Source: Coix lacryma-jobi var. lacryma-jobi (Eukaryota > Streptophyta > Magnoliopsida > Poales > Poaceae). Taken from it: a stretch of 64,000 nucleotides of DNA. Location of the stretch: the NCBI GenBank assembly GCA_009763385.1, contig CM019827.1:117517204-117581203 (forward strand), written 5' to 3'. Positions 1 to 9,675 of the stretch are shown piece by piece. The first letter of the stretch is position 1. Each line of letters opens with the position of its first letter. The notes under the pieces were generated by a model. That model was not told where the DNA came from and searched no databases. It worked only from the letters and a program-made list of their open reading frames with translations. Position numbers and translations under genes: made by a program.

Positions 1-795
1 CAAGCTTAATGCAGTAAAGAACAGAGGCAAAATGAAAAAAGTTTGAAGAATCTTGCATTCTGGCTGGGGCTGGGACTGGGACATGGCCGTCGAAGCAACA
101 GCAGCAGGCGCTGCCACTTGCACTTCTGCGTGCTTGCTGCTCGCCGTGCCGCCTGCGTGCTTGCTGCACGCCGCTGCCCTTTGCAGTTGCTGCAACAGCA
201 GCAGCCGGTGCCGTAGTTTGCCGCCGCCGCCGCACTTCCGACTCCCCTCACCAGTCTTGCACCGTCACCGCTCGCCGGTCACAGCAGCAACAACTTCCAG
301 CGCCGCCGCCACCAGGACACACGCGAGCTCAGGAGGAACGGTGTCGAATCTATATAGATCTTTAAACGTGGTGAGTTGTACTGTTGATCAACAGTGTCCC
401 CTCGGTTCTCAGACTCAGAGTACTGCTCATCCACAGTAATCTATCTTTTGCCGTCTGTTCCTGACTGCTCACGCTAGATGCACGCCACGCTGTCGGCCTT
501 ATCCTTTCCTTCGTCCCACCGACGTCCGACGGCCATATCCCTTCCTATACCCACCCACCGACCGACGCTCAAAAAAAAAAAAGCTGCAGCGCGAGGGAGG
601 CCGTCCGCCTCCACGCGCTGTAGGCAGTCGGCCCGGCGACGCTCTGGCTGCGCGGCGCAGCCGCATGGACGCGCACCGGCGGTGCCCACCTCCCAGCACG
701 GCGCGTGGCGGCCGAGTCTCGCCGATGGTCCCGTCCATGTCTGCCCCGCCTAGCGGCGCAGCTGCCGCAAACGACGACGGCCGCCACGTCTGGCC

Positions 796-1426
796 AAGGT
801 TTTGGGATTCTTTTTTGAAAAAATTTCGGAGCCTACCGAATTGGACGAAATTCGGAAAATTCGAAAAATTCGGACCGGTTCACTCAAAATTTAAATGAAA
901 TTTGAACAAAATTTACCCAAATGGCCAGGCATGGCAATGGGCTTGGAGAGGATGCACGCAGCGTCGGTGTGGAATCTGTAGGTGGCGGCGAAGGCAGCGA
1001 CGGCGCGGTGGTGGGAGCAGGTGTTGCTGATGGCACCAACGATGTGTCAGATGCGGTGACGGCAGGACGGCAAGCGTCGGGGAGCAGCCATGGCACATTG
1101 GTGGCATCAAGGAGCGTCCATGGCGTGAGCTCGGACGTCGGGAAGCAGCCATGGCTCTTGCGGTGGCTGCAGGAGCGCTAATGCGATGGGGAGGAGAAGA
1201 GAAGAGGCTGCCGGCGGCGGCTCGGGAGGAACTAGCGAGCGTACAGGCACGATGATGAAGTTGGACAGCATTAGGGATATCTATGAGCTCTTGTTGGACC
1301 AAAAAATAGAGTGAAAATTTGAAATGGGCCAAAATTGTTTGACCGGTTTAGTTTTATCTCGGGCCGGGCCGAAATGGACAAAATTCGGTGAAATTCGGTC
1401 CATTCGGGCCGAATCCCAGAACCGTG
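796..1426. mobile_element. Non-autonomous Mutator-like element, 631 bp
   Basis: The ends form an imperfect terminal inverted repeat: the left end contains GGTTTTGGGATTC and the right end GAATCCCAGAACC. Both arms continue inward with related AT-rich repeats built on AAATTCGG/CCGAATTT (left arm to about 910, right arm from about 1310). The element is flanked by a perfect 9-bp direct repeat CGTCTGGCC at 787-795 and 1427-1435. A 9-bp TSD with long inverted repeats is characteristic of MULEs. The interior has only small unrecognised frames and no transposase, so it would need help in trans. The outermost two or three bases of the arms do not pair. Confidence 0.75.
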
Positions 1427-2084
1427 CGTCTGGCCCGTCCAGCGTTGTCTTTGCCTCTCCATCGCGTTGCCTGCCGCCTCTTCGTCGGCTGTTCCGTCCA
1501 GATTCACCTCTCGCCTTCCCTCTCATGATGTGGGCCAGGGACGTCGGCCCCAGGTTCAAGAACGCTAGGGGAGCAGAACGGGAGCACCGTTTGCTGCATG
1601 CGACAAATGCGTTGGATCAGCTGGTGTGCCCACGAATGGTGAGTCCAACCTTCTCTGTCTTTGCCTCTCTAGATGGATCCGGCAAAGTATGAATTAACAT
1701 ATTCACTGCTTTCTGTTCGCTTCAGTTTAAAAAAAATGCTCCTCCAGCTGCACAAATGTACATTGCAATTTTGCTGCTGACAACATTGCTCTTTTAGGTG
1801 AATGGTCTCTTTTAAAGATGATTTCGCTTTCAACGTATTAAATTCACGCCCTGCTGTTTTCCATTCGACAGGCTATGGTCAACAACAAAACAGAATTGAA
1901 TGCTTCACATCCTCTAGTGGTTATATCTTCAGGCCATGAGCGTTACAGATTTGGGAACTACACAAAAAAATGTGAATCGATGAATTTTTTTTGTGTGCCT
2001 CCCTTACCTGTTTACCATACTGTTCAACCCCGCTTAGTTTTTTCTAGGTCTTCAATACCTGTTAGGTAACATATCGCCTTCTTA

Positions 2085-2113
2085 CCCGCGCAAAGCGCGG
2101 GGTTACCGTCTAG
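2085..2113 (+). other. Helitron 3' terminus: hairpin plus CTAG end
   Basis: A 7-bp stem (CCCGCGC / GCGCGGG) with an AAA loop at 2085-2101 is followed 8 nt later by CTAG (2110-2113), and the next base is T. A short GC hairpin about 10 nt before a CTRR end, inserted before T, is the standard plant Helitron 3' signature. The pattern is seen directly; the assignment rests on family knowledge. Confidence 0.8.
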
Positions 2114-3098
2114 TGTCTAGGGTTACGCGTGTGACAACTTTCAATCGAGAGATATCCCAGTAACTTAGGCCTGTACGTGATTTGGGCCGATTGAAATGAA
2201 AGCCCGCGAAGAATAGCGGCGCTAAATAAACCTCAATTTAGTGGAAATAGCGCGCTATTAGCCGCTAATAGCGGAAAAAATAATTTAGCGCCAAAATTGC
2301 CGTAGCCTAGCGTGGAGCCTGTGGAACCGCTAAATAAAGCGGCCGCTAAATCCCGCTATTTTAAACAGTGTGTCCGCCCAGACTCCACGACCACAACAGC
2401 GATGAGGATCGAGTTGGCGGCGGAGATCGTTGCCGAAGGGATGACACAAGGGCGGTGGCGGTGGGGCAGGACGGAGGGGATCGAGTGGATGGCGGAGTCG
2501 GGAAGGATTAGGAACGCACGGAGGCACAGAACGAGGAAGCAAAACAATATCGCATGAAAAAAAGTTTCCACGCTTTGTTTTTTTAGTTTTAGAGATTTAG
2601 AGAAAAGAAATTTGCCATTTTCCATATACAGATTGTTTTGAAATATAACTTTTTATATGCACATAGTCCAAATATGTGTTTATGTAATATTCTGATCCAA
2701 ATATAACACGCAATTTGCCAAGTGTGCCTACATAGCTGGGCTGAATACATAAATAAGAAATAAAAGAAAAATATATATGAAACCCACTTGATTAGGTGGC
2801 ACTTTGCCAAGTGGAGTACCACCTTAGATTATAATGTTTTAAAAAAATCAATAAAATAATTTGTGAGTTACCATATTAGTCATAGATTTACGATAATAGT
2901 AAATTGGTAGTTATGACATGGCAAATATAGTCACCATATATCATTCCACTAGCCTAATGACATTTTTTATGACATAAATTAATTAAAGTCACTAAGTGGA
3001 GCTGGCTCCACGAAAAAAGTCATAAACTGATCAAATTAGTGACTATTTAGTCATATGTCATGGCGTAATTGTCATAAGATGGCAGATTTCTTGTAGTG
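2114..3098 (+). mobile_element. CACTA (En/Spm-type) transposon, right end
   Basis: The sequence ends at 3087-3098 with TTTCTTGTAGTG, the inverse complement of the CACTACAAGAAA terminus of CACTA elements. The 280 bp before it carry many short subterminal repeats in both orientations built on GTCAT/ATGAC (about 2870-3085), as expected for transposase sites. The 5' terminus is not in the window. Between 2114 and 2820 the DNA is anonymous: 2205-2365 has repeated TAGCGG/CCGCTA motifs in both orientations resembling hAT subterminal DNA (low confidence), and 2400-2560 is purine-rich with an unrecognised frame. The element interrupts the antisense ORF of element E immediately to its right. Confidence 0.75.
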
Positions 3099-3356
3099 CT
3101 TCGGGACAGTCTCCCCAGCACTGGTCCTCGCTTTTTCATCCTCAATACAACCTTGTTTGACATAAGCTGCCAATTCCGTGCTGCGAACCCGGCTAAGTCC
3201 AAACTCAAACGTCATTCCTTCATCCGCAGCAGACGGAGAAGCAACACGAGCAGTCTGCTTCAACCTAGCCATCTCTTCAGCTGACTTTAACTTCGAACAA
3301 CGAGCGCCTAGCTCAACCTTCGCAAACAAAATAAAACAAACCCTCGCTGCAAGCAA
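3099..3356 (-). pseudogene. E: antisense accessory ORF, first exon, cut by CACTA
   Basis: An open frame starts with ATG at 3356 on the minus strand, antisense to the plus-oriented LTR at 3652-4286. It runs about 86 codons before hitting the CACTA end at 3098. The N-terminal stretch contains ELAAYVKQGCIEDEKA followed by a GETVP motif. This matches my recollection of the start of the putative gypsy-type transposon family (PF04195-like) accessory proteins in grass Tat-lineage elements. A TATA box 66 bp upstream (3422-3429) fits independent antisense transcription. Function is unknown. The rest of the gene lies beyond the CACTA element, outside the window. Confidence 0.6.
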
Positions 3357-3421
3357 ATCGCAACAGCTGGTTGGCTATAGCAAAAGGATGGCACGAGTTC
3401 AAAGCGTCCACCAACCGCACA

Positions 3422-3429
3422 TATTTATA
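3422..3429 (-). promoter_or_regulatory. TATA box of the E antisense ORF
   Basis: The minus strand reads CCTATAAATATG here, 66 bp upstream of the ATG at 3356. That places a transcription start near 3390 and leaves a leader of about 35 nt. It drives away from the E 3' LTR, into the element and against its sense direction. Confidence 0.5.
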
Positions 3430-3651
3430 GGCCAAGGCACGAACAATCCCGCCCGATAAAATCGGCACGGATCTCAAGAATCATGACACAAGAAACGAAA
3501 TGGACCTAAAACACCGCAAGCAAAAAAACAAACGGCCCGGCCCACAAGCAGTCGCGGGCGTCGCTGCCGAGGGACACTGTTCATTTCCAAACAAAGGCGC
3601 TGCTTGGGCCAAAGATCGATCGTTTTTAGATCCAAGCCATCGAGGGACTAC
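3430..3651 (+). other. E: 3' internal spacer and polypurine region
   Basis: Non-coding DNA lies between the antisense promoter and the LTR. A short GA-rich run, CGAGGGACTAC, abuts the LTR start and is the probable PPT. GCTTGG and CCAAGC about 24 nt apart just before it could pair. No gene is seen. Confidence 0.45.
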
Positions 3652-4286
3652 TGTTGGGGGATAGAACCCTCGGCAGTGACGTCGCGCAGGCTGAGTCAGG
3701 AGGCAACCCTCGCAATGCCCTGCGTTCCATCGAGAAAACCCTCGTAAATTGATAAGCCCCTCGGGCCTTATTTCCTAACCCTCGCACACCGACTTGGCCT
3801 TCGGGTCGTCTTATGGTTCTTGCAGGAAAGAAGCGTGGGAAGAACAAGGAACGACCCTCGCGTGTACCGCGCACCTTCGCAAGGAGGGTCAAGCTCAATG
3901 GGTGGCAAGCGAACGCGCGCCTCGCGACTGATGAAGCTGAGAAGTTAACCTTCGCGTCCCTGCGAAGGTGTGCGCAAGCTAGGTGGCGGCGGACATATGG
4001 GAGGCAAGCTAGGGTTTCTATACTGTTTGTGTTTGTACGATTCTGCCCTTCCATTGTATAGCGTAGAGGAATCTTTCCTGCACCCTTTTGTAATTTGGTC
4101 AGCGCGCTTTGGTATCCCCTATAAATACCAGGGGGTGAACAGTGTAATGGGCACGGTTTTTTGGGAATAGAGCCACAGCATCACTGTTCCGTTTTTCCTT
4201 ATACCCTCGCTTCTGGTTTTGACGACTGGCCACCTTCGCCGCTCCTCTGCACGTGTGCGGAGGTAGGGGCAAGTGTGCATCCAACA
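3652..4286 (+). mobile_element. E: 3' LTR of a Ty3/gypsy (Tat-type) element, 635 bp
   Basis: The LTR begins TGTTGG and ends CCAACA, forming a terminal inverted hexamer. A TATA box CTATAAATA at 4120-4128 in plus orientation sits about 165 bp before the end, giving a U3-R-U5 layout. Pyrimidine-rich U5 follows. Only one copy is in the window, so it is read as the 3' LTR of an element extending to the left. The antisense ORF on its left supports Tat lineage. It is inserted in the accessory ORF of element G; the G coding sequence resumes right after 4286. The TSD cannot be checked because the other end is outside. Confidence 0.65.
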
Positions 4287-4894
4287 TGGTCGGAGTCCTG
4301 AACCTTGGTGTTGTCTTCGCAGAGGCGATGCAGGCGGGCGAGGAGAAGCGTCTCCTGGCCGAGGAGAAGGCGAAGTCCAACGAGGAGTTGCGGAAGTGGC
4401 AGGCCATGCACGCCGGTATGTCTCCTTGGTGAAGCGTGATCGGAGGTGGTCGTCGTCTTACCCTTTGCTTTGGCGTTTGCAGTTTACCGGGAAAACGTGA
4501 AAATGCAATTTGCAGATCTACAGCGACGTATTGATGATACCATGAGCGCTTCTGGTCGTTGGCGGAGGAGGTGGCCCCGTTGGTGCAGTGCATCGATGAG
4601 GAGCCTTTCTTCCCACCGGAGAAGGAGCGGCAAATCGGCGACCATGTCGTCCAGAAGGCGCGTGGCCTGTGGGGGCGCTTCCAGGCGTACACCAAGGCGG
4701 CGGCGCAAAGTGTGGTGGCTCATGGCCTCGCCATTCTTCGTTCGCATTATCCGCGGATGGAGATGTCGAGGCTGGGCGCAGGCTTTGCGGCGAACACGTC
4801 GGAGGCCGAGATGGAGCGTCTGGAGGAAGAGGCCGAGCCTGCCGCCGAAGCCCTTGTCGGTGGTGTAGACTTGTTTGGTGCAGGGCACCAGTAG
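4287..4894 (+). pseudogene. G: antisense accessory ORF, C-terminal exons
   Basis: Two exons lie antisense to minus-oriented element G. Exon A starts after a pyrimidine tract and CAG at 4322 and ends at 4415 with a good donor (GCCG|GTATGT). A 67-bp intron (4416-4482) ends TTTGCAG. Exon B runs from 4483 to the stop at 4894. The product is a charged coiled coil (EEKRLLAEEKAKSNEELRK) followed by a helical domain with PLVQCIDEEPFFPPEK and an acidic tail (EAEMERLEEEAEP). A 1-bp shift near 4550 breaks exon B. The N-terminal part was separated by insertion of E at 4286. This matches the C-terminal half of grass Tat-lineage antisense proteins by recollection; its function is unknown. Confidence 0.55.
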
Positions 4895-5050
4895 TATGTA
4901 TATTAGGAGATAGTCTGTAAATAGAATCTTGGGCGAACTGATTCAAAACTTGAAGCGAGTCGGCATGTTTTGTTCGTTCCCCGAATTCCGCAGACTTGAT
5001 AGTCGTGAGCCGTAGCGATGAACAGTTCGGCCTTGGATTATCCCAGGATC

Positions 5051-5664
5051 CATAGCGTAGAGCGCGGAGCTCGTTTGCGCGTAGGAGTCAAGGGCGTCGC
5101 CCAAAGAACCTCTGCTGGCATCCCATAGCACAGAGGGCGGGCGCTCATGCACGCGTAGGGAGGTACCACGGCCAGGGTCTTTTCCGAGAGGCTCGATTGT
5201 GGCGTGACATGGGCGAATGGCGACCGTTGTCGAGCGCGTGGGTGGCGCGAATGCGAGGCACTGAGCTTATAACCTCAGAATTCTTAGCCCAAGTTAGCCT
5301 TTCCTTCATAGCGCAGAGGGCGGGCGCTCATGCACGCGTAGAGAGGTCACGACGTCACCTAGGAGGACTGTTGGCCACCGTAGCGCAGAGGGCGGGCGCT
5401 CATGCACGCGTCCGATGGTGACAACAGCCCCGGCTCTGAGTTTTCATCGGCGTTAGTCAGGCTGGTTGAAGACCGAATGGAGAACGTGCGCATAACCGGC
5501 GCATACATGCACTGAACGTATAGCCTCCGGAGGACTCAGCCCAAGCGTAGCCTTCCCTTCGTAGCGCAGAGGGCTGGCGCTCATGCACGCGTAGAGAGGT
5601 CACGACATTACTTGGGAGGACTACTGGCCACCATAGCGCAGAGGGCGGGCGCTCATGCACGCGT
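5051..5664. repeat. G: tandem higher-order repeat, about 252 bp
   Basis: A motif around AGAGGGCGGGCGCTCATG recurs at about 5126, 5309, 5381, 5561 and 5633, plus a diverged copy near 5051. Spacing alternates 72 and 180 bp, giving a 252-bp compound unit present about twice, with a partial third. It lies between the G integrase and its antisense ORF. Tandem repeats at this position are known in Grande-type maize elements. 4895-5050 is the 3' flank of the antisense ORF and holds nothing else recognisable. Confidence 0.75.
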
Positions 5665-5736
5665 CCAGTGGTTACAGTAGCCCCTGCTCTGAGCCTCCTT
5701 TGGCATCAGCCAGGCTGTTTGGAGAAAATGGCAAGT

Positions 5737-5893
5737 CATCCGGAGACGAGTTGGAGAGGTCGACGAGCCGTCCGGAGACGGGTGGAGAGGTCGGCGAGCC
5801 GTCCGGAGACGGGTGGAGAGGTCGGCGAGCCGTCCAGAGACGTGTGGTGAGGTCGGCGAGCCGTCTGGAGACGGGTGGAGAGGTCGGCGAGCC
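5737..5893. repeat. G: 31-bp tandem repeat, five units
   Basis: Five consecutive units of 31 bp follow the pattern GTCCGGAGACGGGTGGAGAG then GTCGGCGAGCC, with a few substitutions. The array ends 7 bp before the pol stop codon at 5900 (minus strand). It is probably part of the 3' untranslated region of G. Confidence 0.8.
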
Positions 5894-5899
5894 GTCGCT

Positions 5900-7774
5900 T
5901 TAAGAGTAGAATTTTCTAAGGTGCTCGATACTCCAGGAGTTGGGCACGTCAATGCCTTCGAGGTCGGCAAGACGATTGGCGCCTGGTCGTGTGACTTCCT
6001 TCACCGTGTAGGGGCCGTCCCAATGTGAAGATAGTTTGTGCAGGCCGTCGGTCTTAAGTTTCCGCTTGAGGACGAGGTCGCCGACGATGAAGGATCGGTC
6101 TTTCACGTTGCGGTTGTAGTAGTGGCGAACTCCTTCGAGATACTTGGCGGTGCGGAGGCAAGATGCCAGGCGCTCTTCCTCTAGGCGGTCGAGGTCATCG
6201 CAGCGAGCCTGGTCGGAGGCTTCCTCATCATAGTTCTCGACGCGCGGAGAGCGGAAGACGACATCAGCGGGGATGACGGCTCCGGAGCCGAAGACCATAA
6301 AGTACGGCGAAACGTTGGTGTTATGGCTGGGTTGAGTCCGGAGACCCCAGAGTACGGAGGGGAGCTCGCGCATCCAGCGACTAGGGTTCTTTTCATCCTT
6401 CTGGTAGAGGCGCTTCTTCAGAGCGTCGAGGATCATGCCGTTGGCACGTTCGGCCTGGCCGTTTGCTCGAGGATGGGCGACGGAGACATACTTGACGAGG
6501 ATGTCGTGGCCTTCGCAGAAATCCCAGAAGACGTTGCCGGTGAAGTTGGAGCCAAGGTCGGTGATGATGGACTTCGGGAGAACGAAGCGGTGAATTATCT
6601 CCTCGATGAAGGAGACAGCGTTTTCGGCGGTCGCCTTGGTGATTGGCCTTGCTTCTATCCACTTGGAGAATTTGTCGACGACGACGTATATCCACTTGAA
6701 GCTTCCCGGAGCTGGTCAGAAAGGGCCGATCATGTCGAGTCCCCAGCAGGCGAATGGCCACGAGGCCGGTATTGCTTGAAGCGACTGCGCAGGAACGTGG
6801 GTTTGTTTGGCGAAGAATTGGCACCCCTCGCAGGTGCGGACGAGCTGTTCCGCGTCAGCGACCGCTGATGGCCAGTAGAATCCTGCACGGAAAGCCTTAC
6901 GTACCAACGTCTTCGCGGCCGCATGGTTCCCACATTCGCCGGCGTGGATGTCGAAGAGTATTTCGAGGCCATCTTCCTTGGAGACGCATTTTTGGAGTAC
7001 CTCGTTTTTGGAGTTTTTACGCATGAGCGTACCGTCGACCAGGATGTAATTGTTGACGCGGCGAACGAGGCGCTCGGCTTTGGTCTTGTCAGCGGGGACA
7101 AGGTTCGCGGAGAGATATTTGATGAAGTCCCCGCGCCAGTCGGATGGCGTTGAGGGAACGGCTGCGACCAGTTGTTCTGTCGGTGGAAGTGGAGTCGTGG
7201 CGTCCGTGGATGAGCCGAAGCCTGAGTGGTCGGCGATGGAGGGCTCGAGTAGATCATGGACGAATACGCCGGTGGGGGCCAAAGATCTTGACGACGCCAA
7301 CTTGGAGAGCTCGTCGGCCGCCTGGTTCCGATCACGCGGTAGATGATGGTATTCGATACCGAAAAATTGACCTTCAATCTTCCGGATGGCGGTGCAGTAG
7401 GCGTTCATCTTGTCGTTGGAGCAATTCCAGTCCTTGTTGAGCTGGTTGATGACGAGGGCGGAGACGCCGTAGACCATAAGGCGCTTGACGCCTAGCTCGC
7501 TCGCGATACGGAGACCATGGAGGGCGGCTTCATACTCGGCGTCCTTGTTGGAGGCTGGAAAGAGGAGCCGTAAAGCGTAACGGAGCTTCTCACCGGAGGG
7601 AGACGTGAAGAGGAGACCGGCGCCGGTGCCATGCAAGGTGAGGGAGCCATCGAAGAAGAGGGTCCAATGTTCTGGTGCTTCTGGCAGTACTGGGGTTTGG
7701 AGATCCGTCCATTCGGCAAGGAAATCGGCGAGTGCTTGTGACTTGATTGTTTGGCGACCTTGAAAGGCGATGTC
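5900..7774 (-). pseudogene. G: pol 3' part, RNase H and integrase
   Basis: Read on the minus strand, this continues the RT frame of 17540-18873; the frame is preserved across inserted element D. An RNase H domain (FFDGSLT near 7650, then DAEYEAALHGL) is followed by the integrase zinc finger (H at GECGNHAA; CEGCQF), the catalytic core and a C-terminal region ending EHLRKFYS at 5900. An in-frame TGA at 6716-6718 directly after MIGPF looks like a CGA-to-TGA change, a typical decay of a methylated CpG. Otherwise the frame is open to 5900. Integrase inserts the cDNA; RNase H removes the RNA template. This is Ty3/gypsy, Tat-type by resemblance. Confidence 0.85.
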
Positions 7775-9637
7775 TGTTGGTATTTCTTAGCGTCGCTACT
7801 AAGAATAGAGTTTTAATCTATCCCCGGCAACGGCGCCAGACGTGTCTTGGTGGTAAAACTATTGACTATTGGATAGTTCTGCAAGCGCACAGAAAATACC
7901 GATGTAGCACTTCACCCGGGAGTATTCCAAGGTATCGTTATTTATTTTATCCCAAAGGAAAGCAAGCTAGGAAAGATGTAGAGAGAGGAAAGATAGATCC
8001 TTTAGTCTTACTATAATCTATTATCAATTAGAGAAGCAAAGGGGTATAGGTGGATATAATGGAGGGTAGATAGATAAGATAAATAAGTTAAGCGAAGAGT
8101 ATATGATATGAAAGATAACTTTAGTAGAGTTAACTAGGTGGGAGGACAACGAGTGAGTATAAAGTACTCCTATGTTTCTACCTTTACTCCTGTGAACTAA
8201 TCCTAATTAAATAGATGACTTAACTAGATTGACGCCTTGCTACTTGTGTGAGAGGGATAAACGAGAGAGTAAAGCGATAGAAGGTTTTTCACCTAACCCA
8301 GTACTCAAGCGGATATTTGGCTTATGTACGCCTTACCTTTTAAGAACTAGCCTGAGTTCACGTGAGGGGATCTAGGTAGCCAGGCAAAATCTGTCACCTT
8401 TTGCCCATGCGCCCCTACTGTCCGTGCAAGCAAGCGGTAGTCAAAGATAAGATGAAGTATGAGCACCACGCTCACACTTATCTACACCTTTAGCTATCGA
8501 TCAAAATAGCTAAAGCCCCTATCCTAAGATAGGACGATGACACACACACAAGAAGCTATTTAAAGGAAATCAATCTAACTAAGACAACTATAGAACTAAG
8601 ATAAGCACACAACAAGACTATATAAATATAGACTTGCACTAAGTAAATACTTAAATAAATACTTGGAAAGTAAATACTTATGTAAATGCAAAGTAAAGTA
8701 AAGAAAGAATAATATATTAAATAAATAAAGTCTTACAAAAGAAGAAAGATACAAGGGCTATACCAGACTCCCAGAAGACGACTCCGGAGACCCGAGCTTC
8801 GCCCGACTCGACTCTAACTCCCACTCTAGACTAACTACTACTACTCTTGCTTGATCTCACATGAGAGTGGAGATGTGTGAGATGGGATGGGGTCTAAAGA
8901 ATGAGAGGATGGAGGCCTCTATTTATAGTGGAGGTGGAGTAGGGGCTACTCCGGCGCCACGTCAGCGATCCGTGTGCTCCCCATCTCTCAACCCTTGGAT
9001 CCACCGTCATTGTAACTGCCATGGATGGATGGCTTGGATGTTCTTCACGTGTCAAACATGCATTTTGCAATCGACTTGGATGAGGATCACCATGGGGTCG
9101 GCCGACCCCTGTCCCTGACATGTGGGCCCGGGGTACACCTTCTAGAAGGTGCTGATGTCATGCTGATAAATAGTGTTGTTGGGTCCCACCAAGGGGGGGT
9201 CGGCCGACCCTCCTATGACAGGGTTGGCCCACCATCTTCTCTCCCTTGGTGACCCCACATGTCATGGAGCAAGTCTTGTGAAGTTGGCTGCATTTGGTTT
9301 TCGGTGTGGACCCATGAATCCATGTGCTTCTCATCTTGCACCATTGAGCAAAAGCACATGCTTGATCCAATGGTTGATATTGGCTTGAACATGCTTCTCT
9401 TGGATCATGCCATGTCACCATGGCCGAGGTGGCCCAAAGGTGGGGTCGCCCGACCCCCTTGGTGGGCCCACCTGGCCTTATTTTGTTCATTTTGCCATTT
9501 CCTACAAGTTCACAAGCTAAGAGTACAAGTGGAACTTATTAGTGATAAATATGCTCATGATACGCTATTCTTCCTTGAAACCGAGGCCTGTTGACGGTAT
9601 TTTGATAAGGTAAAACATGCTATAACTTCCGTCAACA
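7775..9637 (-). mobile_element. D: 3' LTR
   Basis: On the plus strand it starts TGTTGGTATTTC and ends CCGTCAACA. In element orientation, U3 is at the right. It holds GGGGTCGGCCGACCCC palindromes at 9094-9109 and 9197-9210 and a one-mismatch copy at 9442-9457. A TATA box (minus TATAAATA, near 8918-8926) follows, then an AT-rich R/U5. The U5 end holds a second tRNA-Asp PBS-like sequence and a 7-bp stem-loop (7784-7805). Confidence 0.9.
7784..7838 (-). other. D: stem-loop and PBS-like sequence inside the LTR
   Basis: TTCTTAG (7784-7790) pairs with CTAAGAA (7799-7805) around an 8-nt loop. Fifteen bp further on, 7821-7838 reads TCCCCGGCAACGGCGCCA, an 18-nt match to the 3' end of tRNA-Asp and identical to the true PBS at 15651-15668. 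The same pair occurs in the other LTR (PBS-like copy at 15723-15740). Confidence 0.85.
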
Positions 9638-9675
9638 AGATCCCCCAAGCTTAACCTTTGCTCGTCCCGAGCAAA
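9638..9675 (-). promoter_or_regulatory. D: polypurine tract and adjacent stem-loop
   Basis: In minus orientation the sequence next to the 3' LTR is AAGCTTGGGGGATCT, the probable plus-strand primer. Directly upstream is a perfect 8-bp stem TTTGCTCG / CGAGCAAA with a 3-nt loop (plus coordinates 9657-9675). Confidence 0.8.

Larger units (their letters stand above)
1..2113 (+). mobile_element. Helitron, right part (5' end not found)
   Basis: The right boundary is a Helitron-type 3' terminus at 2085-2113. The 5' TC end was not located and may lie left of the window. The interior is GC-rich with short open frames on both strands, none of which I recognise. A 16-bp perfect palindrome lies at 380-395. 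At 1860-1872 an intron-acceptor-like pyrimidine run ends in CAG ahead of a short open stretch, so captured gene fragments, common in plant Helitrons, are possible but unproven. A 631-bp Mutator-like element is inserted at 796-1426. Outside that element, 1-786 and 1436-2084 hold nothing I can name. No Rep/helicase coding is visible, so the element would be non-autonomous. Confidence 0.5.

Noticed and set aside
53..787. GC-rich open frames on both strands in the first 800 bp (for example 53-439 and 474-753).
   Set aside because: Low-complexity Ala/Ser/Pro/Arg translations in several overlapping frames, with no domain; likely compositional.
2205..2365. A complete hAT transposon built on TAGCGG repeats.
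   Set aside because: The subterminal-like repeats are there, but I could not find terminal inverted repeats or an 8-bp duplication.
8861..9594. Several 70-110-codon frames repeated at 8861-9594 and 16763-17496.
   Set aside because: They are duplicated only because they lie in the two D LTRs, overlap one another on both strands and are crossed by the U3 palindromes.
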